Shown one piece after another: positions 31,800-41,737 of a stretch of 64,000 nt of DNA. Within the stretch, counting starts at the first letter, position 1. Each line of letters starts with the position of its first letter. Where the stretch lies: contig NZ_CP025408.1 of NCBI RefSeq assembly GCF_002847305.1, positions 1,819,001 through 1,883,000 of the forward strand. Direction: 5' to 3'. The notes beneath the pieces were generated by a model. The model saw only the letters and a program-made list of their open reading frames with translations. It ran no database searches and was not told where the DNA came from. The translations under genes and the position numbers were made by a program. The DNA is from Paracoccus tegillarcae. Lineage in GTDB: Bacteria; Pseudomonadota; Alphaproteobacteria; Rhodobacterales; Rhodobacteraceae.

Positions 31800-33143
31800 T
31801 TAGTTGCTCTGAACCGCGGCATCCTCGGCGGCATCGGCGCCTTCACCCTCGACACCCTCGGGCCGCCCGACCAGCACAAAGCGCAGATTGTCGGTGTCCA
31901 ACAGGCGTTGCGCGACACGTTGCACATGTTCGGCAGTGACGGCCTCGACCTGATCGTTGCGGGTGTTGACGTAATCGGCGGGCAGGCCGATCAGTTGCAT
32001 ACCCGCAAGAATGCTGGCGATCGCCCTGTTGCCGTCGAAGCGCAGAGAATATTCTCCGGTCAGGTAGGTCTTGGCGTCGTTCAGTTCCTGCTCGGTCACG
32101 CCCTCGGCCATGCGCGCCCATTCCTGCCGGATCAGGTCCACGCCCTCTGCCACCTTGTCATTGGCGCTGGCCATGCCGCCGGTCCAGGTCTGTCCGTAAA
32201 GCCCGGTCGCCAACCCTGTGCGCACACCATAGGTCAGGCCACGCTTTTCACGGATCTCGTCCATCATGCGCGAGGAAAACCCGCCACCACCCATAATGTG
32301 GTTGGTGACGGTCGCGGCGAAGTAATCGGGATCTTCCAGCGGCAAACCGGGACCAGCAAAGGCAATGATCGTCTGCGGGCTGTCCCAATCGACCACGGTC
32401 AGACCGCCGGTCAGTTGCAGATCAACCGCTTCGGGCAGAGGTGCCGTGCCGGTTTCCGGCAGGCCACCGAGGATCTTGTCCAGCAGCGGCTCCAGCTCTT
32501 CGGGGGTGATGTCGCCGGCGACGCCGATATGGACGCGGTCGCGGGCCAGGACGCGGTTCTTGGCGCTCACCAGATCCTGGCGCGTCAGTTTGCCGACCGA
32601 TTGAGCCGTCCCGTTGAGCGAACTGCCATAGGGGTGGTCGCCCCATGCCTGACGAGCCAGTTCCTTGGCGGCAATCGTCTGAGGATCGGAATCCCCCGAC
32701 CTGATCACAGCCTGCACCTGCGCGCGCACACGTTCGATTGCATCGTCGTCAAAACGCGGCTGCGCTAATGCCATGGCCAGCAGATCGGCCGAAGCATCCA
32801 GGTTTTCGCTTAGCGCGCGAAAGCTGATCGTGACTTCGTCATTGCCCGCGTTGAAGCTGGTCGAAGCGCCAAGGGTCTCTAGCGTCGCGGCGAATTCCTC
32901 GGCCCGCATCTTGCCCGCGCCCTCTTCGATGGTCGAGGTCATCAGATTGACGGCGCCGCGCTTGTCGGGTGCATCCAGCGAGGCGCCGCCTTCGAATTCG
33001 AGGGTCATGGCGATGAAGGGGATCGAATGATCTTCGACCAGCCAGGCCTCGATCCCACCGGGCGAGGTGACCTGCTGAATATCGACGGCATGGGCCGGCA
33101 CCGCCAATAACGTCAGCATCAGTGCGAAAGTGGCGCGGATCAT
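31800..33143 (-). CDS. M16-family protease homologue without the zinc motif
   Basis: The 447-residue periplasmic protein has a signal peptide (MIRATFALMLTLLAVPAHA) and two M16 domains. Where catalytic members have HxxEH, it reads RGAVNLMTSTIEEGAGKMRA, so it cannot bind zinc there. The R/Y pair typical of the non-catalytic partner is present in GGGGFSSRMMDEIREKRGLTYGVRTG (split here as FSSRMMDEIREKRG and LTYGVRTG). It overlaps the catalytic subunit gene by 4 bases (ATGA), the classic arrangement of a two-subunit pitrilysin-type peptidase. The partner probably provides half of the substrate chamber. Confidence 0.88.
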   Translation of the reverse strand: MIRATFALMLTLLAVPAHAVDIQQVTSPGGIEAWLVEDHSIPFIAMTLEFEGGASLDAPDKRGAVNLMTSTIEEGAGKMRAEEFAATLETLGASTSFNAGNDEVTISFRALSENLDASADLLAMALAQPRFDDDAIERVRAQVQAVIRSGDSDPQTIAAKELARQAWGDHPYGSSLNGTAQSVGKLTRQDLVSAKNRVLARDRVHIGVAGDITPEELEPLLDKILGGLPETGTAPLPEAVDLQLTGGLTVVDWDSPQTIIAFAGPGLPLEDPDYFAATVTNHIMGGGGFSSRMMDEIREKRGLTYGVRTGLATGLYGQTWTGGMASANDKVAEGVDLIRQEWARMAEGVTEQELNDAKTYLTGEYSLRFDGNRAIASILAGMQLIGLPADYVNTRNDQVEAVTAEHVQRVAQRLLDTDNLRFVLVGRPEGVEGEGADAAEDAAVQSN

Positions 33144-34501
33144 TCCTGCGACTCCTTTTGGCGGTTTTCGGGTGCGGGCTGTTCTGGCAGCAGCCACCCG
33201 GTGACGCTGGCATCGCTGTCCAGCACGTCGCGGGCTGCGGCCATCACATCCTCGGCGGTCACATCAGCCAGAATATCGGGCCAGTCATTCACGTCCTCGA
33301 TGCTCAGCCCGGTCGACAGGCCCTGACCATAGTCATAGGCCCGGCCATGCGCGGAATCCTGTGCATAGATTCTGGAGGCGCGAATGCCGGTCTTGACGCG
33401 TTCCAGATCGTCGGGATCGGGGCCTTCTTCAAGGAAATCTGCCAGAACCTGATCCAGCAGGGCCTCGGCCTCTTCGGGTAACAGATCGTCCGCGGGCGCC
33501 ATCGACAGCACGAAGGTCGTCGGATCGACGGCCAGACCGTCATAGCCGGCACCGACCCACAGCGCCTTGCCGGGCAATGCCAGTTTGCGGCCCAGAACCG
33601 AGGTCTGCATCGACCCGCCCAGCAACTCGGCCAGAACGGTCAGCGCGGCTGCGCTTTTCTGGTCGCCGCGATTGCGCTCGGTCGCGATGGCGGTGCGCAC
33701 CATGATCGGTTGCGGCACACGCGCATCGACCCGCTGCATCCTGCGGGGCGAGGCCTGTTCGGGCTCCTGCGGGCGGCTGCGTTCGGCAAGGTCTTCCTTG
33801 GCCGGGATCGGGCCATAGAATTCATCGGCCAGTTCGCGGGCACGTTCGGGTGTCACATCGCCCGCGAGAATCAGGATCGCGTTGTTGGGCGCGTAGTGGC
33901 TGTCATACCAGTCAATCGCATCCTCGCGCGTCAGGCCCATCATCTCTGCCCGCCAGCCGATAACAGGTCGACCGTAAGGGTGGTTATAGAACTGCACGGC
34001 ATTGCGTTCCTCGGCGAAGAGGGCGCTAGGCTCGCTGTCGGTGCGTTGCGCGCGCTCTTCCAGGACGACCTCGCGTTCGGCCTGCCAGTCATCGGGGCCA
34101 ATCTTGAGATTGGCCATCCGGTCTGCCTCCATCTCCATGATCAGGGGCAGCCGGTCGGCGGCGATGCGCTGGAAATAGGCGGTGTAATCGTAAGAGGTGA
34201 AGGCATTGTCCTTGCCGCCATTGGCAATCACCGTCTTTGACAACTCACCGGGCGCCAGCTTGTCGGTGCCCTTGAACATCAGATGCTCGAGATAGTGCGC
34301 GATGCCGGACTTGCCCGGCTGCTCATCCGCCGCGCCGATCCGATACCAGACCATCTGCACCACGACCGGCGCGCGATGATCTTCGATTACCACGGTTTCC
34401 AGCCCGTTGGGCAGGGTGAAGTGCGAGATGCCATCGGGCATATCGGCCAGCGACATGGCTGGCAGGACGGCAAGGGCAGCGGTCAGGGTCAGGGCGCGCA
34501 T
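33140..34501 (-). CDS. M16-family zinc metallopeptidase, catalytic subunit
   Basis: This is the active half of the pair. The 453-residue protein has a signal peptide (MRALTLTAALAVLPAMSLA) and the inverted zinc motif His69-Tyr-Leu-Glu72-His73 in SGIAHYLEHLMFKGTDKL. The distal zinc ligand Glu lies in WQAEREVVLEERAQRTDSEP. It degrades peptides in the periplasm. The start ATG 34501 gives a clean signal; a longer frame to 34633 does not. The 276 bases to the autotransporter gene contain the divergent promoters and no further gene that I can see. Confidence 0.92.
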   Translation of the reverse strand: MRALTLTAALAVLPAMSLADMPDGISHFTLPNGLETVVIEDHRAPVVVQMVWYRIGAADEQPGKSGIAHYLEHLMFKGTDKLAPGELSKTVIANGGKDNAFTSYDYTAYFQRIAADRLPLIMEMEADRMANLKIGPDDWQAEREVVLEERAQRTDSEPSALFAEERNAVQFYNHPYGRPVIGWRAEMMGLTREDAIDWYDSHYAPNNAILILAGDVTPERARELADEFYGPIPAKEDLAERSRPQEPEQASPRRMQRVDARVPQPIMVRTAIATERNRGDQKSAAALTVLAELLGGSMQTSVLGRKLALPGKALWVGAGYDGLAVDPTTFVLSMAPADDLLPEEAEALLDQVLADFLEEGPDPDDLERVKTGIRASRIYAQDSAHGRAYDYGQGLSTGLSIEDVNDWPDILADVTAEDVMAAARDVLDSDASVTGWLLPEQPAPENRQKESQE

Positions 34502-34777
34502 CAAGAGCTCCGGAAAGGATGCGCGGAAACTGCCTTCTGCAGAGCCGCGGCGCAAGCGGGCCTCGCGCGTTTGTGTCGTGAACCGAAAATTCATCGCGCA
34601 CCGCATGGATCGCCACGGCTTTTTGCGGCGCAAAGCACAGGTTGCGAAAAATCATGGCGGAATGCGCATATTTCATGGCTCTTCAGCCTGTTTTGGGCTG
34701 GCCAAGACAGATTTGATTTGCTTTTTATGTAGCTGTGATTAGCAAGCTTCATGCCCCCGAAGCCAAGGACGAGTAGT

Positions 34778-37700
34778 ATGAGTTTCAGTGTTTCCGATCG
34801 GAACAGCTTGCCGGCTGTCCAGTTGCCCGGTGTTTCGCGCTTCAAGCAGACCACCGCGCTGATTGGCGCGACGCTGCTGTTCTGTATGCCCCTCGCGCAG
34901 GCATACGCTGACACCGTATATTACAACTACGAAGGGCCGGAGGATTCGCCCGAACCGCAGACCGGCGGTGTTTGGGCAGATTCGAACTCACACGATAACT
35001 GGATCGAACGGGATGAAGACACCGGCGAGTTCATTCCGGGCAATGATCGCTTTCGCAGCGGTGACGACGTCCATTTCCTTTCGACCACTGACACGCTTAT
35101 CGAAATCGGGATTATTGACACCGTCGATCCGAATGACATCGTCATCGAAGACGGCACCTTCGAGTTTAACGCGATTGACGGCGACTCAGCGGTTGAAGCC
35201 TCTACGCTGACTGTCCTTTCCGGTTCGCGGCTCAATCTGGACGTCGATACCGTCATCGATCCCGGTGCGTCGGGTTCGGAAGCGGCTGTCAGCGTTGCTG
35301 GCACGCTGCTTGTTCGGGTCGATCGTGAACTGGAGGTTCTGGAGGATAGCATTGACGTGGTGTCCAGCGGCGATCTGATCGTGGGCGGCACTATCAGAGG
35401 TGACGTTTCGATCAACGACACCGGCACGATCTCATTTGGCACGTCGGGGTCGATCATAGGTCGACTGGACATCAATAGAACGGATGCAGTCGTCAACGGC
35501 AACGTGCGCGAGCTGTGGGTGAATGAGGGTGGAAGTGCGACCTTTGGCGGCGCTCAGTCACGGGCGCTCTGGGCGATAAACAACTATGGGACGCTGTCGC
35601 TGCGCGCCGGGACCTATTCGGGCGCGCTCTACAACGGCGGCGACCTTAATCTCGCCGAGAATGTCGGTATCGCCACGACGTCTGCCTCTGCGATTGTTGC
35701 ATATAACTATGCCGATGGTACGATTCTGGCCGATGGTGGCGACCGCACACTGACGGTCAATGGCACGCTGGATAACCACGGGACGCTGGCCGGCGATGCT
35801 GCCGACAGCACACTGACAGTCGAGGCAACACGGATCGTCGTTCGTGATGGCTCGGTCTTTACTGGCAATGTTGTGCTGTCGGGGGCGATTGACAACGAAG
35901 CCGAGTTTGACCTTGCATATGCGCCTCAACTGGGTGGCACATTTACCAATCGCGCCGGCGCGACGGCGTCTGTCACGAATGCATCAGATGCAGTCGACGG
36001 CAACCAGCAAGACTTTATCAATACCGAAGATGCGGGTGTTGCGGCGAGTCTGAATATTGACGCAGGCAGTCTGACCAACCTGGCGGAACTGCAGAACAAC
36101 GGCGGCTCGGTGCGGGTTTCCGAAGGCGCGGAACTGGGCGCTACGACGATCACGCATAACGCTGGCATCTTTACCAGCGCCGGCACACTGATCGGCGCGG
36201 TTACAGCAAATGCAGATGCCCAGATCGAGGACACGGTCAATGGGTCCTTTACAGTTGCCGACGGAACAACGACGGTCACAGGCGCGCTTGATTTCGGGGC
36301 CACGTCCGGCGGCGGGCTGCTTGCCGTAGGCACCGATGGCGAACTGGTTCTGAGCGATGGCATCACCGTTACAACGGCCAACCTGACCAGCACAGGTGCG
36401 GTCAATCTGGGAACGGGCGGGGTGGTCGATGGTGACCTTTCCTCTGGTGGCACACTGATCGGGACCGGCGAAGTCACCGGCGATCTGATCTTCACCGGAA
36501 ATGGTACATTTTACGGCGGCACGAGCCTGACCGTCGATGGCGCGGTTGTGAACGATCGCAGCGGTTCTGTGCTGGTTTCGCAAATTACAGGGATCACGTT
36601 CGATCATTTGATCAACAGAAGTACGGCTGGCGCGTTGCTCATCAACCAGGCCAGAACCGTGGATATCACCAACGAAGCGGGCGCTTTGCTTGAGGTGAAT
36701 CAGGCGGTCACCGGTACTGTGACAACGTTTGGCGCGACCAACCTGAGACATAACATTGTCGGCGCTTTGGTGGTCGCGGATGGGCTGACACGGATCGGCG
36801 TGCCGACACTGGGACTGGACACGCCGGTGAGGGTAGGTGGCCCTGATGGACTGACCCTTAGAATTGAAGAGGGCGGTGAACTGCGCGTAATCGAGGGTGA
36901 TCTGACCTCGACGGGCGATGTTCGGGCCTTGGGCAAGCTGGACCTGCGTCCAGGTCGGGTCTTGACTGCTGCGAACGTGTATATTTCCGGTTCGGATGGC
37001 GCTACCGGGCTTAATGCCAGCTATCTGAGCGGGCAAATCGACGGAGCCCTGACCGTGACGCCCGATGGCACGGCGACTCTGGATGGCGTGACGGTCACCG
37101 GCACGGTGGTCAACAACAATATCATTCTTGGCAACGACGATAGTGGCGGTTCCGTTGTCATGCAAAATCGCTTTGTAAACCGCGGTACCGCCAGTTTCGG
37201 CAGCGAGACCAACGTGGCCGAGATTCGGGGCCAATTGGTCAACCAAGAGGGTGCTTACGCTGATATTATCGGCAATGTGACGGCAAGCACAGATCATCCC
37301 GGGGTGGTCATCAATTCCGGCGAGCTGCATCTGACGGGCAATGTCGCGGGAACGGTCAACAACTCTGGCGGTATTCTTGAGCTGACCGGCGATATGGGCA
37401 GGCTTATCAATGACGAAGACGGCAACGCCACGATCACCGGGGATGTGGGAACTGCCGGAGCATTGGCGTACTGGGACGTCGTCAACCGCGGCGATCTGAT
37501 CCTGACCGGAAACGTGGCCAACAGCTTGCGGAACTTTGGCACTGCGAGGGTGACGGGTGCGATTGGAGGCAACGCGGTCTCGAACGAAGCTGGCCAATTG
37601 TATTTGTCCGGCAGTGTCGGTCAGGACATCCAAACCAATGGCGCCGATGCCGTTGTGCATATTGCCGGAGATACAACTGCCGCAGACCTGATCAATCAGG

Positions 37701-40700
37701 GCACGACAAATATTCAGACATCGGCGACGCTTGGTCTTGCGGCAGCAACCGTGAACAATGGCAGCGGCGCAAGACTGACCGTGAACGGGACGCTTGAGAA
37801 TACCGACCCGGCGGCTGCGTTCGGCGTGCAGAACGACCAGGGCGGCGTCGTGGCGGTCACGTCGACCGGCACCCTGGATGGCGATCTGACCAATAACGGC
37901 GTCGCCAACATTGGCGGTAACATCACTGGCGATATCGTGAATAACGACAATAGCCCCGCGCCCGCTGATGCGGGTGTGCTGAACCTCTGGACCGTTGCCA
38001 ATGTCGACGGCGCCGTGACCAATTCCGGGGTCGTCAACGTTACGGGTGGCGATCCTTCGTCGGACGGCACTGACTATGTTGTCGTGGCGGGTGGCGTAAC
38101 GAACGCAACTGGCGGGACGGTAAATGTGACCGGCGCGCTGGATGCGGATATGCTGAACCAGGCGGGCGCGGACCTGAATCTGGATGGCGGCAAGATCGCG
38201 GGTGTTGTCACGAACGAAGCGGGCGCTGATATCCTGAGCACGAGCGGCTATATTGTCGGTGAGGTCAACAACTACGGCACATTCACGGTCGACCTTGATA
38301 CCTTCGTTGAAGGCGACTTCAACAACTTTGAGGATGCGCTGGTCACGCAGACCGGCGGCATTTCTACGCTGACTGTCGATGGTGTCTTTACCAATGACGG
38401 AATCATCAGCGCCGGTGATTTCAGTGAGATCCGGATCGCCACCGAGAACTTCGTCAACGACGGCACGCTAGAAGGCAGCGTCGTCATTCTAGGCGACGTC
38501 AGCAATAACGGCCGCATCATCTATAGCAGCGACACCACTCTCACCGACGATCTGGAAAGCGCGGGCACCGTGCGGGTCTGGGCAACGGTGACCGGCGACG
38601 GCGACAATGCGATTGTGAACAACGGGCTGTTTGACGTCTCGCGGGGCGGAGAGCTGCTGAACGTCGCGACGGTCGAGAACAACGATGTCTTCGTCATCGA
38701 AGAGGGCAGCCGCGTCCAGACTGGCAGCTTTACCAACAATGCGGGCACGCTGGCCAATGCCGGCACGATCGAGGGCGACGTCAGCAATATGGCCGGGGCA
38801 GAACTGACCTCGACCGGCGTGATCGACGGTAATCTTTACAACGAAGGCATTGCCGAACTGTCGGGCACCATCACGGGCGACCTTGAAACGGCGGATGCAC
38901 CCGGCACGACGACTGATATTGCCAATGTCGTAGGTGATCTGGCAATCGGCGGAAATCTGGACAACGGCGGCAGCCTGCTGACAGCCGCTGGCACAGAGCT
39001 TGCCGTGGCGGGTTCGTTCACCAACCAGAGCGGCGGCGATGTGGTCGCCAACGGCACGGTTGTCGCGGCCAATGTCGTCAACGGCGGCACCATGGCGCTG
39101 CGCAGCGGTTTGCAGGGCAACTTGCAGAACAATGGCAGCGCTCAGGTGAGTGGCACGGTGACCGGCGATGTAGCCAATAGCGGGACAGCCGGGCTTTCGG
39201 GCCGGATCCTCGGCATGCTGACCAATGACGGCGACACGAGTGTGGCCAGCGACCGGATTGATCTTACCGGCAACCTTCGCGTTGGTGCTGTCGTCAATAG
39301 CGGCGGGGCGCTGGTTGTGGCGAATGACCGCACCCTGCGTGTGGACAACAACCTGCGCAACACAGGCGATGGTCGGCTTGCCATTGATGGCAATGTGGTG
39401 GTCGGCGGGACGCTGCTGAACGATTCCAGCGAGCAATTGGTCATGGCGTCAGGCTCGAGGCTGACGGGTAACCTGCAAAATGAAACCAGCGCGCGTTTGA
39501 ACGGAACCATTGACGGATCGGTGCTGAACCGCGGTCCGGCTGGCATGTCAGGTCGCATTACCGGCACGCTGATCAATGAAGGCGCCCGGCTGGAAACGAC
39601 CGGCGATCTGGTGGTCGTCGGCGCCGTGGTGAACCGGCCGCAGCCTCTGACCCCGGGCACCCCTGCGCCGGGTTCGATGCAGCAGGCGCCAGGCGCCCCG
39701 ACGACCTTGATTGTCAACGCGGCGACGACGATGACCGCCGGCGGCGGGCTGACCAACGAAGCAGGCGCAACCGTCCGCGTCGCCGGGCAGCTGAACGGCG
39801 ACGTTGTGAACCGGGGCCTCTTCAGGCTGGAAAACCGCCTGCAAGGCGATCTGAACAATCAGGGCACCGCGTTCCTCGTGGGCGAGATCGACGGCAACCT
39901 GACTTATGCCGAGGGCAGCACGCTTGAGATTTCTCATGCAAGCAGGCCCCATGAACTGGTCGTCACGGGTATTTTCGACTCATTCAACGATTTCGCGGTG
40001 CAGGAAGAAGATACCCTGCAAGTCGGTCGCTATATCAACCGCGCCGAGAACGAATTGACGGTCGCTGGTAATATGAGCGGCCTGATCGAAAACGATGGCA
40101 GCCTTGTTGGTATTGATGGCGGGCAGATCGGAAGCCTGACGAACCAAGGCAGCTTTGATGTTGGCGGTAGTTTCGCGTTGAACGGGTCGATGACCAATGA
40201 TGGCACCGTCAATATGGCCGATAACGGCGTTGCGACGGACGTGCTGACGATCAATGGTTCGGTCAGCGGTGCGGGGACCTATGCCCTGAACCTCGATATG
40301 AATGCCAATGGTGGTGCTGGCGCATCCGATCTGGTCGTTGTGCGCGGCGGTGCGGTCACCGGGTCGATCCTGCTCAGCTTTGATGACGAAACTGTCGCGG
40401 GTGGCGCAACCGACGCGTCCAAGCGCATTCTTGTCTTTGATGTCGATGGCAGCCAGGGCAGTGCCAACAGCTTTACCTATTCAGCCGAAGGCCTACCGGC
40501 CGCCAGCGAACGGGTCATCTACTCGGTCATTCAGGACGGCGCTTCGGGCGACCTTTATATGACCGACGCGATCAACCCTGCCCTGGGTGCTCTGTCGGGC
40601 AACCTGGCGCTGACACAAAGCCTGATCGGCTCGGTCGTCAACCGGCCTTCCAGCCCCTTTGTTCCGGGGCTTGCCGGCGGCGCGGGCGAAAAGCCTTGTG

Positions 40701-41650
40701 GCGCCGGGGCCTGGGCGCGGGCGCTAGCAGGTCGCGCCAGTGCGACGGGTCAGACCTCGTCTGGTGACTTCTCGATCGCAAGTTCGATCGAAGCCAGCTA
40801 TCGCGGTCTGCAATTCGGCGGCGATCTGGCCTGTTTCGAGGGCAGCGTCAGCGGATGGAACGTCGCCATGGGTGTGATGGGCGGCGTCAACGACGGAACC
40901 ACCACGCAGCCGGTCTATGTCAACGACCCGACCGATCCTTCGCAACTGACCGACGTTCTGGGCAGCATCAATAACGGTGATTTCCGCCAGCTCTACGGCG
41001 GCGTCTATGCGACGGCCAGCCGTGATCGCTGGTTCCTTGACCTGCAGATGCGGCGCGAACGGACCAGCTTTACCATCGACAACCAGCCGGTCGGGGCCGA
41101 CAATCTGGGTCTGCAACTGCGCGACTCTGGCTTTGACAGCAACGCGACCACGATCAGCGGTGCCGTCAGCTATGCCTATACGCTGCCGCGCGAGGGCTGG
41201 CTGCTGGTTCCGACTGCCGGTTTCGCCTTCTCGAACCTGTCGGTTGACCCGATCTACTTCGAGGACGGGTCCGAGTTGCGGATCGAGGACAGCAAGAACC
41301 GTGTCGGCTTTATCGGCGGCACCGTGTCCAAGACCTTTGTCAACCAAGAGCGCAAGTCGATCATCAACACCTATGGCACCGCGACGATCTATAAGGACTT
41401 TGCGCCCGAAACGGCCTCGGTGTTCGTCATGCGCGACAGTGACGGCACGACCGAGCGGGAAGACGGCCTGACCTCCAGCAACCTCGGCACCTATGGTGAA
41501 CTCAGCTTTGGTGTGAACTATTCCAAGGTGCTCGAAGCCGGCAGCGCTGGCAAACCACGGCAGTTCAACGCCTCGGTCAGGGTCGATGGGCGGACGGGCG
41601 ACGTGCTGGACAGCTATGGTGTGACAGCGCAGATCCGCCTTCAGTTCTAA
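34778..41650 (+). CDS. Giant autotransporter (type Va), beta-helix passenger with C-terminal barrel
   Basis: The 2,290-residue product should be an outer-membrane-anchored surface protein. An extended signal region of about 44 residues (hydrophobic core TTALIGATLLFCMPLAQAYA) precedes roughly 1,900 residues of passenger. The passenger is built of short degenerate repeats with Asn-Xaa-Gly turns (for example VTNSGVVNVTGG and LYNEGIAELSGTITGDL), the pattern of a right-handed beta-helix. A proline-rich break lies near residues 1,620-1,640 (RPQPLTPGTPAPGSMQQAPG). The autotransporter barrel begins near residue 1,965 (GAGAWARALAGRASATG) and ends in aromatic QIRLQF, as the Bam machinery expects. No protease or RGD motif was noticed. 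Start ATG 34778 follows AAGGACGAG. It lies 87 bases before tssK on the same strand. Confidence 0.9.
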   Translation: MSFSVSDRNSLPAVQLPGVSRFKQTTALIGATLLFCMPLAQAYADTVYYNYEGPEDSPEPQTGGVWADSNSHDNWIERDEDTGEFIPGNDRFRSGDDVHFLSTTDTLIEIGIIDTVDPNDIVIEDGTFEFNAIDGDSAVEASTLTVLSGSRLNLDVDTVIDPGASGSEAAVSVAGTLLVRVDRELEVLEDSIDVVSSGDLIVGGTIRGDVSINDTGTISFGTSGSIIGRLDINRTDAVVNGNVRELWVNEGGSATFGGAQSRALWAINNYGTLSLRAGTYSGALYNGGDLNLAENVGIATTSASAIVAYNYADGTILADGGDRTLTVNGTLDNHGTLAGDAADSTLTVEATRIVVRDGSVFTGNVVLSGAIDNEAEFDLAYAPQLGGTFTNRAGATASVTNASDAVDGNQQDFINTEDAGVAASLNIDAGSLTNLAELQNNGGSVRVSEGAELGATTITHNAGIFTSAGTLIGAVTANADAQIEDTVNGSFTVADGTTTVTGALDFGATSGGGLLAVGTDGELVLSDGITVTTANLTSTGAVNLGTGGVVDGDLSSGGTLIGTGEVTGDLIFTGNGTFYGGTSLTVDGAVVNDRSGSVLVSQITGITFDHLINRSTAGALLINQARTVDITNEAGALLEVNQAVTGTVTTFGATNLRHNIVGALVVADGLTRIGVPTLGLDTPVRVGGPDGLTLRIEEGGELRVIEGDLTSTGDVRALGKLDLRPGRVLTAANVYISGSDGATGLNASYLSGQIDGALTVTPDGTATLDGVTVTGTVVNNNIILGNDDSGGSVVMQNRFVNRGTASFGSETNVAEIRGQLVNQEGAYADIIGNVTASTDHPGVVINSGELHLTGNVAGTVNNSGGILELTGDMGRLINDEDGNATITGDVGTAGALAYWDVVNRGDLILTGNVANSLRNFGTARVTGAIGGNAVSNEAGQLYLSGSVGQDIQTNGADAVVHIAGDTTAADLINQGTTNIQTSATLGLAAATVNNGSGARLTVNGTLENTDPAAAFGVQNDQGGVVAVTSTGTLDGDLTNNGVANIGGNITGDIVNNDNSPAPADAGVLNLWTVANVDGAVTNSGVVNVTGGDPSSDGTDYVVVAGGVTNATGGTVNVTGALDADMLNQAGADLNLDGGKIAGVVTNEAGADILSTSGYIVGEVNNYGTFTVDLDTFVEGDFNNFEDALVTQTGGISTLTVDGVFTNDGIISAGDFSEIRIATENFVNDGTLEGSVVILGDVSNNGRIIYSSDTTLTDDLESAGTVRVWATVTGDGDNAIVNNGLFDVSRGGELLNVATVENNDVFVIEEGSRVQTGSFTNNAGTLANAGTIEGDVSNMAGAELTSTGVIDGNLYNEGIAELSGTITGDLETADAPGTTTDIANVVGDLAIGGNLDNGGSLLTAAGTELAVAGSFTNQSGGDVVANGTVVAANVVNGGTMALRSGLQGNLQNNGSAQVSGTVTGDVANSGTAGLSGRILGMLTNDGDTSVASDRIDLTGNLRVGAVVNSGGALVVANDRTLRVDNNLRNTGDGRLAIDGNVVVGGTLLNDSSEQLVMASGSRLTGNLQNETSARLNGTIDGSVLNRGPAGMSGRITGTLINEGARLETTGDLVVVGAVVNRPQPLTPGTPAPGSMQQAPGAPTTLIVNAATTMTAGGGLTNEAGATVRVAGQLNGDVVNRGLFRLENRLQGDLNNQGTAFLVGEIDGNLTYAEGSTLEISHASRPHELVVTGIFDSFNDFAVQEEDTLQVGRYINRAENELTVAGNMSGLIENDGSLVGIDGGQIGSLTNQGSFDVGGSFALNGSMTNDGTVNMADNGVATDVLTINGSVSGAGTYALNLDMNANGGAGASDLVVVRGGAVTGSILLSFDDETVAGGATDASKRILVFDVDGSQGSANSFTYSAEGLPAASERVIYSVIQDGASGDLYMTDAINPALGALSGNLALTQSLIGSVVNRPSSPFVPGLAGGAGEKPCGAGAWARALAGRASATGQTSSGDFSIASSIEASYRGLQFGGDLACFEGSVSGWNVAMGVMGGVNDGTTTQPVYVNDPTDPSQLTDVLGSINNGDFRQLYGGVYATASRDRWFLDLQMRRERTSFTIDNQPVGADNLGLQLRDSGFDSNATTISGAVSYAYTLPREGWLLVPTAGFAFSNLSVDPIYFEDGSELRIEDSKNRVGFIGGTVSKTFVNQERKSIINTYGTATIYKDFAPETASVFVMRDSDGTTEREDGLTSSNLGTYGELSFGVNYSKVLEAGSAGKPRQFNASVRVDGRTGDVLDSYGVTAQIRLQF

Positions 41651-41656
41651 GCAGGG

Positions 41657-41681
41657 CGTGGTTTGGGGTCTTGACCACGCA
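41657..41681 (+). terminator. Weak hairpin between the autotransporter gene and tssK
   Basis: GCGTGGT (41657-41663) pairs with ACCACGC (41675-41681) around an 11-base loop. There is no T-run after it. It may lower read-through from the autotransporter gene into the tss genes without separating them fully. Confidence 0.4.
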
Positions 41682-41737
41682 GGCCGGGTCGCGGATTGTC
41701 TGCCGCGCCCGGCGCTATAACGAAAACGGGGAAATCC

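Noticed and set aside
34502..34777. A possible small RNA or gene in the gap before the autotransporter
   Set aside because: The gap has an AT-richer end suited to a promoter, but no stable hairpin with T-run and no frame with a ribosome site was found.
35984..37660. Long minus-strand open frames (up to 558 codons) opposite the autotransporter gene
   Set aside because: The repetitive coding sequence of the autotransporter produces long antisense frames; the translations have biased composition, no start signals and no family pattern.
34900..40500. Repeats that might suggest a CRISPR or tandem DNA array
   Set aside because: Similarity is at the protein level with varied DNA sequence and spacing; there are no conserved direct repeats with unique spacers.
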